DNA of 64,000 bases from Syncephalis plumigaleata (lineage: Eukaryota > Zoopagomycota > Zoopagomycetes > Zoopagales > Piptocephalidaceae). Shown here piece after piece: positions 1-13,053 of the stretch. Each line of letters opens with the position of its first letter. The stretch's first letter is position 1. The stretch spans positions 310,001 to 374,000 of the forward strand of contig JAIXMF010000011.1 of NCBI GenBank assembly GCA_025201365.1, read 5' to 3'. The translations under genes and the position numbers were made by a program. The notes under the pieces were generated by a model. It saw nothing but the letters and a program-made list of their open reading frames with translations, was not told the origin of the DNA and searched no databases.

Positions 1-1512
1 TTCCAAATGTTGTTTGAGCTGGTTAATATTAGTAAGTGTAGCATTGCAATACATACAGCGGGAATTATGCAAGCTATTATAAAGCCATGACGGGAGTCTA
101 TGTTCTGGAATCCGGAGCAGGTTGTGGAAGTTTATATTGATTTCACGAGCTTTCTGTGTTCCTGGTCGTTGCTTCTGTGGCTGTTGAACTTGCGCTGGCC
201 GAGCTTGTACTGGCTGTCGTTGCGCTGGCTTTACTTGTGCCGGTTGTCGTTGTGCTGGTCGAGCTTGTGTTGGTTCTGGCCGTACTGGTTGTCGTTGTGC
301 TGGCTGTGCTCGTGCTGGTTGTGCTGGCTGTACTTGTGCCGGTTGCCGTTGTGCTGGTCGAGCTTGTACCGGTTGTGGTCGTACTGGTTGCCATTGTACT
401 GGCTGTACTTGTACTGGTTGTACTGGTTGAACTTGTGCTGCTTGTGCTTGTACTGGTTGTACTGGTTGTGCTTCTCGATCATTCTGTGCCAATATCAACA
501 TGTCTTCATCCCATAGATTACATTTGCCTGTACTGCATAGCCTGGTTATTTCATTCCACGATGAGCCGCATTTATAGCAACTATGTCGTACCAGTGTTAG
601 TTATAACTTCTTGATGCACCACTGCATTCATCGCTATTACTTACAATTGATGACCGCAATGACAGGTGATATGATTGCAGCCATATCTCAGTTCTACTAG
701 TGCTTGACACTTTGTGCATCGACACCATTTGTTATCCTTGGCCATTGCTAATACGCTGCTGTCTTCGGTGTTTTTCCGTGCATCGGGTAGTGCTTTATAC
801 TGAGCACACGAATAGCCTATTATCATCGTAGTAATAGTAGTAGTTAATATCAGTATGCTCCACATCTAGTATAACTATCCTACCATTATGCCAGAGACAT
901 GTGCATTTAGTACAGATTGCATAATGGCAATGGGTGCATTCGGCCAAGCAGTCATTGGCCCGTGATAGCTGGAATATAGTCAACACTTTACTGCATCGTT
1001 TGTTGGGACAATACATCTAGTGAGTTCATCATTCATTAGTCTACTCGATATCCTCATATACATATTACTATAACTCAGCCTACCTTTCCATTCATGTTGC
1101 TTTCCTCTTTCTTACGCTTCCATAAATCGTAGTCTTTTGCGGTGAGTAGTGATTGCACATGCTTTTCCGTTATTTCATACTGGCACTCTGGAACTGGACA
1201 GCGCAAAGGAAAAGGGTTGGTTCCGTTGTGTAGTTTAGTCTTAACATACTTGTTCATACATGTGTCGCAATAGCCATGTCTACAACTGAGGAACTGGCCA
1301 TGTACCGGTCCACGACTACTACCAGCATTAGTCGTGGCAGTTATGAATTTGTTGTAGCAAATGCCACATTCGAAAGACACCGGCTTTGGCTGCGGTTGAA
1401 CACCGATAAATTTAAGGAAGCCCGTAAGAAAGACACTACTCTCCTCTTCCTCGTCACTATAATGAGCAATATCTTGCCAAATCCCCTTCCCTTTCTGTTT
1501 AGCGGTGGCCAT
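1..1512 (-). CDS. RBR (RING-IBR-RING2) E3 ubiquitin ligase, C-terminus cut by window edge
   Basis: Exons complement(<1..580, 645..816, 884..1016, 1084..1512); the introns are 64-67 nt and the phases agree. Seen: a RING1 starting CGICYNKF with the CxH/CxxC pattern (exon 1); an IBR (CPNKRC ... ECTHCHYAICTKC ... WHNG, exons 2-3); and a RING2 (WCRCTKC ... GCNHITCHCGHQFCYKCG, exons 3-4). The Cys in GCNH is the expected catalytic thioester residue of RBR ligases, which take ubiquitin from an E2 and pass it to the substrate. After RING2 comes a roughly 110-residue Gln/Pro/Val/Ala/Arg-rich repeat (plus coordinates 140-480) built on QPVQ and QPAQ units. The edge then cuts what looks like a C2H2 finger (CMYC, then NQLKQH). 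No frame break was seen. The substrate is unknown. Confidence 0.85.
140..480 (-). repeat. Gln/Pro-rich triplet-type repeat inside the RBR gene
   Basis: Degenerate tandem codons for QPVQ, QPAQ and RPAQ units. The DNA is also open in other frames on both strands, producing spurious Leu/Val-rich, Thr/Ser-rich and Gln/Asn/Tyr-rich ORFs. The frame continuous with RING2 is the coding one. Confidence 0.8.
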
Positions 1513-1879
1513 AGCGTATAAGTAAAAGAAGAATAAATTAGCGAATACTATCAGTGCTTACGTATTTATTCTATGTCTCCACGTGATTTGTGACCATTGA
1601 AATGGCGTGAATGGCGTTGGCCTAAACGGAGTTCAAGACAAAGAAAAGCTTGACAAAGAAAAGTTTGACAACGCTTCTATCTTGCATACTGACATGCAGG
1701 TATCCTATGTATGTATGTATGTATGTATTTATCATTGTAACAGTAATTGTATGGAGATATTGATTTATTAGATCAAATAGAAATCACCATAGTGTGGTTA
1801 AAAAGTCATAAGCATAATAGGAGTGGAAACGGATAAAATGAATAAAACCATATAGAAACGGATTAATAAGACTAAATGA
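1513..1879. other. Intergenic, RBR promoter side
   Basis: Lies between the RBR start and the PP2C stop (both minus). It holds a short GTAT microsatellite near 1706-1727. No coding signal was seen. Confidence 0.6.
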
Positions 1880-3565
1880 TCAGTGATAACGGATAAATAC
1901 GCATACGTTTGATACGTTGTCGTCAATTTGATTAGCATCCAACGCCTTCAATGCAACCTCGTTAAGGCGCGAGCTAGCAGTGGCTGCATCGACACCAGAG
2001 TCGGAGCATGCCTCACGATCCACAAATGTGGCCACTTCCTGACTGCTCATACCATCCCATACACCATCAGTAGCTAGTATAAGATAGCAGTCATCGGGGG
2101 TAAGTTCGCGTACTTGTACTTCTGGCTCACACAATACACCTAAGCGTTGTGCTAGCAATGATAGATTGTCAGTTATGTTGCTACATTCATTCATTCATTT
2201 GTTATATTATTCGATATACAAATGATTACTTACCAACATCATCACCAAGTGAGCGACTAACAACAATGCTACACGAATAGTACAATTAGTCGCTGGTTGA
2301 TATTGTATTGACAATTACATCAATGTTTACTTACCCTGGATAAGGTAGAGAACCTTTGAAGATTCGTAATGGACCTATAATAAATGGCAATCATTATTAC
2401 AACATATATAGCAAATACTATAATCTACTAGCACATACCTTGATTCGAGCCATTCTCTTGCAATTGTTGAACACGAGCACCTGAACGCAATACACGATCC
2501 AACTCTTGTGGATCGGCACAGTTATGATCGCTATCATACATTCATATTAGTAAATATACTACGTGCACACATGCATATATATATATATCCACTTTTTTGT
2601 AACTTACGTTGTCAAGTTAATCGCCTGGATATTGGAAGACTGTTTAACCATGGAGGTTGGCGATTTAGAGACACGTCGACCTAGAACAACTCGACTGTCA
2701 CCCAAGTGGGCTAGTATCAACTGGTTGCCACGACGAATAACCACGGATGCCGTCGTGCCACTCATGTAAGTGTCGACACCTTCATTCTCGACTAGAAGAT
2801 CGTTCACTTCGCGGAATGCTCGTTTTACGGCTGTTGCCGGTTCGACAATAAGCATTGGCGATAATTCTCCAACACTTCAACGAAAACGCTCTTTACAAAT
2901 GCAGCTGCTTTATGACCCTAAATGTTATATATAAGCATATAAACGAAGCAAGCTACACTATTATTCTTCTCTCTTTTAGATTTCCTACCTCAGAACCGTG
3001 TCCATCAAATACGGCATAAAGTGCGCAGTCATCTTGTCCAAATAGATTCTCGGCAATAAGCGTTTCATCTTGCTATATTTCAGCATATAACCATGAATGT
3101 TAATGATGATTAGTCTATTTATACCAATAATAATAATAATAATATCATATGTCGCAGCATACTTACGTTTACATCTCGTTTCCCGGCTGCACTCGTCATA
3201 CCCGAAGTAAAGTGAAACGAGCGAGCCTTGGACTGGGAACGCCAGTTGAGTCGTTTGAAAAGCATGTCCGTTGACGAATTATGGCCAATCGCCGCTGCAG
3301 CTGTGTTTGGCAAGCCAAGAAGTGATGGTGATGGTGAGCGTGCAATCAATGGTGTAGTGAATGCTACCGGTGAGGCTAGCGGTGAATTACTAGCAGAGGA
3401 TGTCGTGCTATGGATACGCGATTCAGTCGCTCGTATAGCCAAGGCAAATCGTAGATTACCCTCGCGGAATCCTTCACTTCCCGATGCCCGATTGACATTG
3501 AGGGAAGAGGCCGAAGCGTGTCCCGCATGACGTAGATAGTTAGCTAAAGAGTGCACGCTAGACAT
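1880..3565 (-). CDS. PP2C-type Ser/Thr protein phosphatase
   Basis: Exons complement(1880..2180, 2234..2268, 2335..2374, 2439..2530, 2608..2917, 2989..3072, 3167..3565), about 420 aa. A Ser/Ala-rich N-terminus of about 130 residues precedes the PPM-family core: DETLIAENLFG, AVFDGHGSE (metal-binding DGHG), VVIRRGNQLILAHLGDSR, VVSRSLGD, ILATDGVWDGMS and the C-terminal DDNVS. These acidic motifs bind the two Mn/Mg ions used to hydrolyse phospho-Ser/Thr. Two places need one extra base to keep frame: around 2856-2866, and within or at the edge of exon 2234..2268. Flanking sequence is conserved, so consensus deletion is more likely than loss of function. The subfamily was not determined. Confidence 0.85.
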
Positions 3566-6322
3566 ATTCGCTGGGGTAATGTCGTCTTTCTATCTAGAGT
3601 AAAATCGATGGTGTGTGTGTATATAGGTAAATACACTTGAATCTATGGCAAGTAGTCAGGGCTTACCTTCTAAAATAAAAAAGGTAAATATATAGATCAA
3701 ATGTTTGTTGCGAGTACAGATTGTGACCTGTATTTGGTCAGTCAATCAGTTAGTTAGTTGGCTGGCTGGCTGGTTGGTTGGTTGGTTGGTTCTTGAATAA
3801 CCCCAGGTAAATAATAAACGAATTGAAACGTAGTGATAGATGTAGTGGTTCTCTAACTGCAGTTTCTAATAGTAGCAGCAGTATGGTTGTAGGAAAGGTA
3901 GGAGTAGGAGTAGAAGTAAGTAAGAGGAGGAGTAAGGGTAGGATATAAACGCTAAAACCACAAGCGAGCCTTAGCACGTCTATGCAAGTGGTAGCGGTAG
4001 TGGTAGTAGTAGGTTGACGCCGATTCAATAACTAGACAATACTGACACGCGTGTGAGTACGAGTGTGCGTATGTGTGTCCTACATATATGACAGAATACC
4101 AAGTTAGACGACTAGTTTTTTATGCTTTATACGACGGTTTAGCCGTGACATAAGACGACATAACACAATACAACATAGCACAGCCCTGTTGGAGGCGTGA
4201 CAGTGTTCGAGCCATCTTACCTGTTTAACGAAGAGGAGCAAAATAATACAGCAAGGCTCCTGAGCGTTTGACTCGGGCGTAGTCTATAAACAAGATGGCA
4301 AATAAGAAAAGAAAAGGTAAGCCCAACACCAATATACGAGGGAAACGGTGAGGAAAACCGAAAGAAAAAGGTAAAGCGAAGAATGCGTATGTGTGAGTGT
4401 GCGACTGAGTGTGTGTGTTGAAGAATAGAAAATGTGGGGCCAAGACGGTGGTGTAATGAGAACAAGTATCCTCACTCACTCATTCACATACACAAATATC
4501 AATGGTATAATGTAGACCAATGGATGAATTGACAGGAAATAATAACAGAGTTAGAAGACTTACCTATTCCAATCGATAGAGTAAAGTAGGCAGTTGTACA
4601 CTACAGGTACCGTATACACGCACACACACACACTGTGAGAGGGAGTGTGGTACGCACAAGCTGATTTATCGTTGTCACCGTAACAAAATGGTCCGGTTGT
4701 CAGATAGCAATACAATAGTGGCAGTAAGAGCAAGTGTAGTATGGTAAAAGAAGAAAAGGAATGATGGTTGAAATAATAATGCGCGGCGTAGAACGAAAAT
4801 TAGCAGTACATCAAAATAGATAAAGGAAGCGCCTTGAAGTGTAAACGAAAGAAGCAAGGAGAAGTACGAAACGTTAACGGTAGGCCGACAGCCCGGTGAT
4901 ATTTATGTAACAATAAGTGGCGTATATTCGTATTTGACGAGTAAAGGAATAATAAAGATTTCGTTGTGAGGAAGACTACCAATCTACGAGATAAGCAGAT
5001 GGTTGTATAACGGTGTACGTGTAATAATGGTGGTAATAGAGGTAGTAGAAGTAATAAAAAGTAAGCGTAGAAGCAGTAAAAGTGCAACGGCAGCGTAACG
5101 AAAGGAGTAAAAGGGTTAAATTTACCTTAACGCTAATGTGCTCGCTGAGCGAGCGTTCATCATACCAGGGAAGGCAAGCTATCTACCTACCTCTTCCTCT
5201 TCCTCCTCTCCTTCCATCATCAAATGATCACATCTCGTGCGGTTTGGACGGTGTACTCGAGTCCTTGCTCGCTTGCTCGCTTGCTCGCTCGCTTTAGTTC
5301 GGACGAACATTGTTCACGACCAAAAGCGTAACGCATGGTAAGCCATGTAGCATCGTGACTCGACAGCCAAGGAAATACCGGAAATAAAAATAGTAATCGC
5401 CAAGTGTGATAGAGAGGAAAAGCCACGTTGTCGAGTCTTTTTACTCCCATGCACACGTACACGTACGTACACGTACATACACTCATGCTACAGCATGGTA
5501 AGCAGTTCGTTATGCCACTCTACTCACTTTGATAGTGTCTACTCTCTCGTATCCCCTCTTCTTTGTTTTATTTCATGATTTTCTGTATTGGACAAGAGGC
5601 AAGGTGTTTGTCATGTGGTCCATTTCTTCATGAATTCCTCGATTCACTCGCCGATGGCCACATGGTTAGGCGGAGAAATAATTAGTATAGAAGTCAATCA
5701 AGCGGCATTGTTAATGTCAAATAACAAGTAATATGGCAACGCTGCTTTATTGCTTTAAATCATTGGATCACTTTCTATGCACTACTTGTTATTCATAATC
5801 TGCACCTCGATACAAGATTGGTCTATATATACTGGAACAAGAACTGGAACAAGTATTGAACTTCTCTTTGTTCCTGTACATCAATAAAGCAACATCTGAT
5901 AAAAAACATGACTCCCATTGATCTATAAATATGCGTATGTGACTATCTGTTTATTTTACGCAGTCTTTAAATAGCTCATCATATTGGTAGACGCTTCTTG
6001 ATCGTGTTCTTCCTCTGTGTACACATGCATTTGTGTTAGGGTAATTGTGTACGAGTGTGATAAGTGTGATGAAATCAGGTAAAAGTAACGGGAAAAAGAG
6101 CTTGATGCTTGTGCAAGGGTGCTTCTTCCACTTCAGTTAAACAAAGCTTCTTTTGGTCATTGGCTTATCATCTCAGCATTCCACTTCGGCTACTTTGTAG
6201 TTCTTGGTCAAAGACAGGTAGGCACTACTCGTAGAGCGTAGTTCAGTTTGTATCACACGTCTACTAATACGACAAGTTGACCATTATGGTGGGGTTATTC
6301 AATATCATTCCGTATTACTAGA
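3566..6322. other. Long intergenic region between divergent PP2C and Rab genes
   Basis: 2.76 kb with no convincing gene on either strand. Apparent ORFs are purine/pyrimidine-skewed low complexity. Simple repeats include TTGG/TGGC units near 3752-3791 and GCTT/GCTC units near 5263-5293. Several GTAAG-like strings on the minus strand (near 3665, 4215, 4560) could be 5' UTR introns of the PP2C gene, but nothing proves it. Confidence 0.5.
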
Positions 6323-7760
6323 ATGCTGGGATCACCTTATGGTCATGACTTTATATTCAAGTATATCATTATAGGAGATATGGGTAAGGCGACATGTGAA
6401 TGTCAATATGATTTACTACTATTACTAGGATAGCTATGTAGATACTAACTATGTATTATTGCATGATAGGCACTGGTAAAAGTTGTTTGCTAAAGCGCTT
6501 TACCGAGAAAAGATTCGTAAGGAGAATAGATACGGATGGTTGCCATGAGCCATTTGTCTATTACTACTGCTTGACACTAATACAACGATGAATCAACCAT
6601 GGTTTAGGATGATAAAGTAAGGTATACAGTTGGTGTAGAGTTTGGCACGCAAATTATTGCCATAGATGATCGACGGATAAAGTAAGTAGGCGTGTCTACA
6701 CGATGGTTACTTTCGTTTACTCACTACGCGAGTACAATCTAGATTACAAATCTGGGATACAGCTGGTCAAGGTAGAGTGAATACATTCGTCGATGAATGA
6801 ATCAATCCTAGTATTAATCGATTCAACCGTGTTATAGAACGATTTCGCTCTGTAACTAAAGGCTACTATCGCGGTGTAAGTAGCAACACTCGATTACTGC
6901 TATTATACCAGCTAAACTATTGAATAATAGGCTGCCGGTGCCATTCTAGTCTATGATATCACTCAGTAAGTAACTATTAACTATTAGTAACGCGCCACTA
7001 CCATGGTAATCATCGATTGACCTGTACTAGACGAGAGACATTCGATCATATTGCTCACTGGCTATCGATGTTCAAAGTGTTACCTCACCAAACACGGTAT
7101 TCTGTCTTGTAGGCAATAAGGTGACTATAATCTAGTAGTAGTAGTAGTAGTAGTATAAATGATTCATGTTTAACCATCATTCCTCTAGTCGGATATGGAG
7201 AGTCATCGACAAGTGACAGTGCAAGAGGCACAACGATTTGCTCAACAACACGGTAATAATAATCATAGCTATAATGATTGTTATATGATCATACTAATAC
7301 GCGTATAAATAACAGGACTTTTATACGTTGAAACAAGTGCACGAACGTAAGTAGCAATGTTAGTATATCACTGCAAGTATCATCTAAACTAATAGTGTCA
7401 ATGATACTTTTCCATTACTAGAGGTATCAATGTAGATGAGTGTTTCCTAAGTATGTCCATGATCATTTCATATACTCTATTCATCATCTACGCCTACTAA
7501 TCAATTATCTATATATTTCTTTTAGGTGTAGCAAGTCGTATATATGAACTTGTCCTATGTGGCACGTAAGTTATCTAATTCCATTCTACTATAAGATACT
7601 CATCAGATAGATTAACATCAATATTAGTATCGATACGAAAGCCTTAAACTCTGGTGTTCAGCATCGATCCTCATCCATTGACGTGCGTTCATCACGTACC
7701 TCGCTAGGCATAGATGGTCATGACAATGGCGTTACTTCCTCTAGATCTTACTGCTGTTAG
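6323..7760 (+). CDS. Rab family small GTPase, Rab14/Rab2-like
   Basis: Twelve exons: 6323..6383, 6470..6516, 6608..6681, 6743..6771, 6838..6875, 6931..6965, 7031..7120, 7189..7252, 7316..7346, 7422..7450, 7526..7565, 7628..7760; about 223 aa. G1 is GDMGTGKS, switch I YTVGVEFGT, G3 WDTAGQ, G4 GNKSD, G5 ETSAR, and the protein ends SYCC (double-Cys geranylgeranylation). IFKYIIIGDMG and the PNTV before GNK resemble Rab14 and Rab2, which act in Golgi, endosome and phagosome traffic. One base appears to be missing around 7083-7092: the exon starts in one frame (TFDHIAHWLSMFKVL) and must end in the previous one (PNTVFCLVGNK). Its 3' end faces that of eIF2B alpha, 179 bp away. Confidence 0.87.
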
Positions 7761-7939
7761 TTTTTTGACATCATTTCCATTGTACTAAATGTCCACATGT
7801 ATATCATGGTGATGATTACAATGAAGGTTTAAACCTTTATTCTGCTTATATGTTGTTATAGCGATGGAAATACCAAGTACGAAAGCAGCATGAATCATCA
7901 TCATCATCATCATCACTACTTCTACTACTTCTACTACTA

Positions 7940-9411
7940 TTATGCATATATGCGGAATACTTCATCACCCACACCAGCTGGTGTGAGTATGCCTAGATCA
8001 GTAATAAACAGGTTAATATACGAAGCGGGTGTATAGTCAACACGAGGACGTAGCCACTGTAGATGGTAGACAAATGATGATCAATGTACTCGTGTTAGTT
8101 AGAGGATCATTACAAATAGACAATACTGATATTATAGTCATGCTAACTTGCCTCCATTTCCGTGTCATGTTCCTTGACAGCTGTTACGGTTGTTGTAACT
8201 GAATCTTGCTCGAGTCGAAGAGCCGTAAATGCATTACCCGGTAAATCACGTTGATTCAAGGGAAGACGACGTACAAATTTATAGCTTATTCGTAGTATTA
8301 GTATCAAGCATACATGTCCTATTTCATTATTATTATTATCGTTACCTTTCTGCCACGGCATAGCATAGTTTTCCTGCTGCTTTTGCTCCTAATGCTACTT
8401 GATAGGTACCAATCTACATAGGACATCGATTAGTCTACCCTCCAGCCAATAGACAAATAATAACTAGACAAGTGAATTGCTTACCTGACTGACTAAACCG
8501 CCATTTTCCGTAACAGCTTCACCGCCCAATAATACTAGATCCACTTCTTCCATGGCACTGGCTACAGCAGCATCAGCCACCAACTGGTAGGGTACACCAA
8601 GTTCTTGAAGTGCCCTCGCTGTTACCACACTATTGCAGCGAAACAGAATAAAGAAGGACATGTCAGCAAGTCAATATCGAGGTAGTCATTATCCTGCTTA
8701 CCCGCTACAAGTGGGTCGTGCCTCAGTTACTAGTACGCGGAAGTTGACTCCCAACTGAGCAGCATGTCGTATTAATTCGAGTACCACTCGCGAGTAAGAG
8801 TGCACTAGAATAGTCTACACCGTGTATTATAAGTATAGACAGACAACAAACAAAAAATGAGCGAATAAGTTATCGCTAACTCACCATATCATCCTGAATA
8901 AATCGAGCACCGAGCTTTGCTATCACTTGACGACAAGCACTCGCTTTATTGACGAAGCGACAACCACGCTCCAATAATAGCTGCTTTCCCTTCTCCAAAT
9001 CCTGGATATGTTCCGTGGTGACTGCAAAGAATTGCTTGAATAAAGCGCAACCCGCTTCCAATGGCAATGACTCTGGCTGAGATCGTAGCAGCTGAGCTAC
9101 GGCCCCGTTAGATTCACGGTCAATTCTGACATGGTGGTGGCTATTTCCGTTCCATTGCATATCAGTAGACAGTCGACTAATAGGCTATTGCAAACAAGGA
9201 GTAGACTTACCCTGGCTACGATTGACATATTCGACGAGTGCTTCAATTACTGCCACCGGTACAGCTACATCCTATGTATATCACGTTTGACTGTATTAGT
9301 TATAAAGACAAGCGATATCACCTTGATATGTCCTCTCGAGTGACTTACGGCATCAGCAGCTAATTTACGCGTAAAATGATCCACAATATCGAAGACTTCA
9401 GTATCGCTCAT
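7940..9411 (-). CDS. Translation initiation factor eIF2B subunit alpha
   Basis: Exons complement(7940..8056, 8152..8284, 8346..8413, 8485..8629, 8702..8814, 8885..9140, 9211..9271, 9349..9411), 318 aa, close to the usual 305. eIF2B is the GDP/GTP exchange factor for eIF2, and alpha is a regulatory subunit sensing phospho-eIF2. Conserved blocks: HSYSRVVLELIRHAAQ, VTEARP, EEVDLVLLGGEAVTENGG, VRRLPLNQRDLPG and the C-terminal block DLGILTPAGVGDE. The last intron (8057..8151) has a GC donor (GAG then GCAAGT); without it the protein would lose the terminal Rossmann-like segment. One base seems missing near 9101-9108 (a GGGG run), where the frame steps back between SELTVNLTG and AVAQLL. The start is 217 bp from the divergent PTPA start. 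Confidence 0.9.
8057..8151 (-). other. GC-AG intron in the eIF2B alpha gene
   Basis: Donor GAG/GCAAGT at 8151, acceptor CTACAG ending at 8057. The spliced product continues in frame into VDYTPASYINLFITDLG, the conserved C-terminus of the family. Reading through instead gives a stop after two codons. Confidence 0.8.
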
Positions 9412-9628
9412 GGTAAGAGAATAGCATCTAATTCGTAAATCAATCAGCTGAATTGCTATGTAAAAAAGAATAACAATAAAGAATGCCAGTTACTACACAA
9501 ATATCTACATCGCTATCAAAGAGTGTAATGACAGTTTACTTTATCACTCTTCCACTTTGCTAGTCAGTCTACACGTCGTTGTCGTTCTCTTTACCTACAC
9601 TTGTTACTAGTTCTATTCTAATCAACTT
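9412..9628. promoter_or_regulatory. Shared divergent promoter region, eIF2B alpha / PTPA
   Basis: 217 bp separate the two start codons on opposite strands, so both promoters must lie here or overlap the 5' UTRs. No specific factor site was recognised. Confidence 0.5.
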
Positions 9629-11201
9629 ATGGCAGAGATAGCAGTGTCCAATACAAATAGCGGTCAACCGCATGAACACGATGAGCATTGTTGTAAGCAC
9701 GAACAACAACAAGAAGCGCAACAAAAGGAAGCGTCGACAAACGATAGCACTGGATCGTTTTGTATACCAAGCGTAAAATCCTCACACCGGATGATTTGGA
9801 AAAGTTTAAAGCCTCAGCTATTTATAAGGATTATCTAGAGTTTATTGAGGAGCTAAACGCTTCCGTGGTTAATGTCAAGACTCGGGCAGAAAGTGAAATG
9901 ACACCAGTAAGTGGGGCAATAGTATAGAATGCGATGATTATCCACGATAGCATACTCATAATAGATTAGGTTATAGAACGACTAGTAGCACTGTTAGATG
10001 AACTACAACAATGGTGTGAGGAGATTAAGCCGGACGAGCATCGAACACGCTTTGGTAATCCAGCATTTCGTATTTGGTATGATCGATTAGTGGAGGTAAT
10101 GATTATGGCATAGTCATCTATTATACTAGCTATTCATACAATGCACTTATGATAGAGAATGCCGCAATTACTGGAGAATATAGTGGAGACAGATGCTATT
10201 CCCGAAGTGGGTCGCTACCTACAAGAAAGTTTCGGCAATAGAGAGCGTATCGATTATGGCACAGGACACGAGGCTAATTTCATGGCTTTTCTGTACGTGG
10301 TAGATCATTCTTCATTATTGTATGTCAGTCTACTTACACATTGATGACACCAGGCTTTGTCTAGTGAAACTCAATCTTATCGAGAAGACCCATTATCAAG
10401 CCGTGGTACTTTGTGTATTCTTCAAGTAAGTTATTATTTACTTGATCATGGATTAAACGGATATTTATGAAGGAAACCGACCATGACAATTAGATATATT
10501 GAAGTTATGCGACATCTACAATTTACTTACTGGCTAGAACCGGCTGGATCGCATGGTGTATGGGGATTAGACGATTATCATTTTCTACCATTTCTATTTG
10601 GATCAGCACAATTACGCGGTAACTACTTGTGAAGAGCATTGTAGTATCATCTCTATTAATATATATATACATTACCACCTATAAATGATAGATCATCCAC
10701 ACTTTCGACCAAAGTCCATTCATGATGCAGATATCCTTGATGAATTCTACAAGGACTACATTTACTTTGCATGTATTCGATTCATTAATTCGGTAGGTAG
10801 ATGCAGCATATTCTTTGGCCTATTCAATCATTGTAACAATAAGTGTCATTTAGGTCAAAACCGAATCACTACGATGGCATTCACCCATGCTCGATGATAT
10901 CAGTGGAGTCAAGACATGGGTCAAGGTTAATCAAGGAATGAGGAAAATGTACGAGGCCGAAGTACTAGGTAAACTGCCCATTATGCAGCATTTTATGTTT
11001 GGATCATTGTTGGCATTCAATGAAGGAAGCGAACAAGCTGAAGATGAGGCTGTTTGTGGTACACACAGCCATGTTCATGCACTAGGCCAGGAGACACCTA
11101 TATGTTGTGGTATTCGAATTCCAGCAGCATTTGGTGCATCAGAGTCATCAGAATCATCATCATCGACAATGAGAGCACCACGTCGTCTTCCATTTGACTA
11201 G
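9629..11201 (+). CDS. PP2A phosphatase activator (PTPA, peptidyl-prolyl isomerase)
   Basis: Exons 9629..9906, 9970..10095, 10156..10292, 10354..10425, 10494..10618, 10692..10792, 10854..11201; 395 aa. PTPA/Rrd proteins activate the PP2A catalytic subunit and have prolyl isomerase activity. Signature blocks: [88 protein letters not shown] and [13 protein letters not shown]. The N-terminus is His/Gln-rich, and an extra Ser-rich tail follows the core. One base seems missing around 9767-9773, where FCIP must join [13 protein letters not shown]. Confidence 0.93.
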
Positions 11202-11628
11202 CGATACATAGTGATCTATTACAGAATTAGTTACAATAATCATATATATATATATATATATACATTTATATATGCGATTTAATTCAGTAAATAATAAATG
11301 ATATTGTAAAAAGAATGTCTATTGGTTAGAACATCTAACTCAATATAATTCATATATGTAGACCACTAGTATTATTATTACTATAGCTCAATCTATACGA
11401 TAATCAACGAGTATACAATGTTTGTCATCGCAACACATCAACAAATAATAGTGCGTATTTTTTTCTGTTTATAAGCGTTGACATCTCAATCTATGACTCC
11501 TCTTTTCCTTTCTTTTTTATTCTCTTTCTTCTTCTTTTTTCCTATAACCAGCGCTTTACGCTCAGGAATTATCCTACTATTCCCTTGATATTGGCTTGTA
11601 CGTGTATCTTTCCCTTGTCTTGTTGATC
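11202..11628. other. Intergenic PTPA to UBE2E
   Basis: Contains a TA dinucleotide run near 11243-11262 and a pyrimidine-rich stretch just upstream of the UBE2E start. No coding signal. Confidence 0.5.
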
Positions 11629-12827
<1,199 letters not shown>

Positions 12828-12870
12828 ACGTTTAGGCATATCATAAAATGGAAGGATTCAAATGACAACA

Positions 12871-12893
12871 CAGCAGCAGCAGCAGCAGCAGCA
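12871..12893 (+). repeat. CAG trinucleotide microsatellite in the UBE2E 3' region
   Basis: An uninterrupted CAG run of about eight units, 40-60 bases after the stop codon. Confidence 0.9.
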
Positions 12894-13053
12894 GTAGATG
12901 TGTTGAAGCATACTTTTAGTTATCTCGTAGACGCATCTTAACAGCTACCAATGTTGGGATGGAATAGGTCGCTTTTTTGTACAAGCTTAAATAATAATAA
13001 AAAACACTTATTAACATAGCACACCGCAGTTCTTTTTCCACAATTGTTTAATT

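Noticed and set aside
100-614. Leu/Val/Trp-rich and Thr/Ser-rich ORFs on both strands
   Set aside because: They are out-of-frame readings of the QPVQ-type codon repeat of the RBR gene. The frame continuous with RING2 is the real one.
4217-5087. Several overlapping minus-strand ORFs rich in Phe, Leu and His
   Set aside because: They arise from purine-skewed low-complexity DNA upstream of PP2C, with no domain, no splice logic and overlapping frames.
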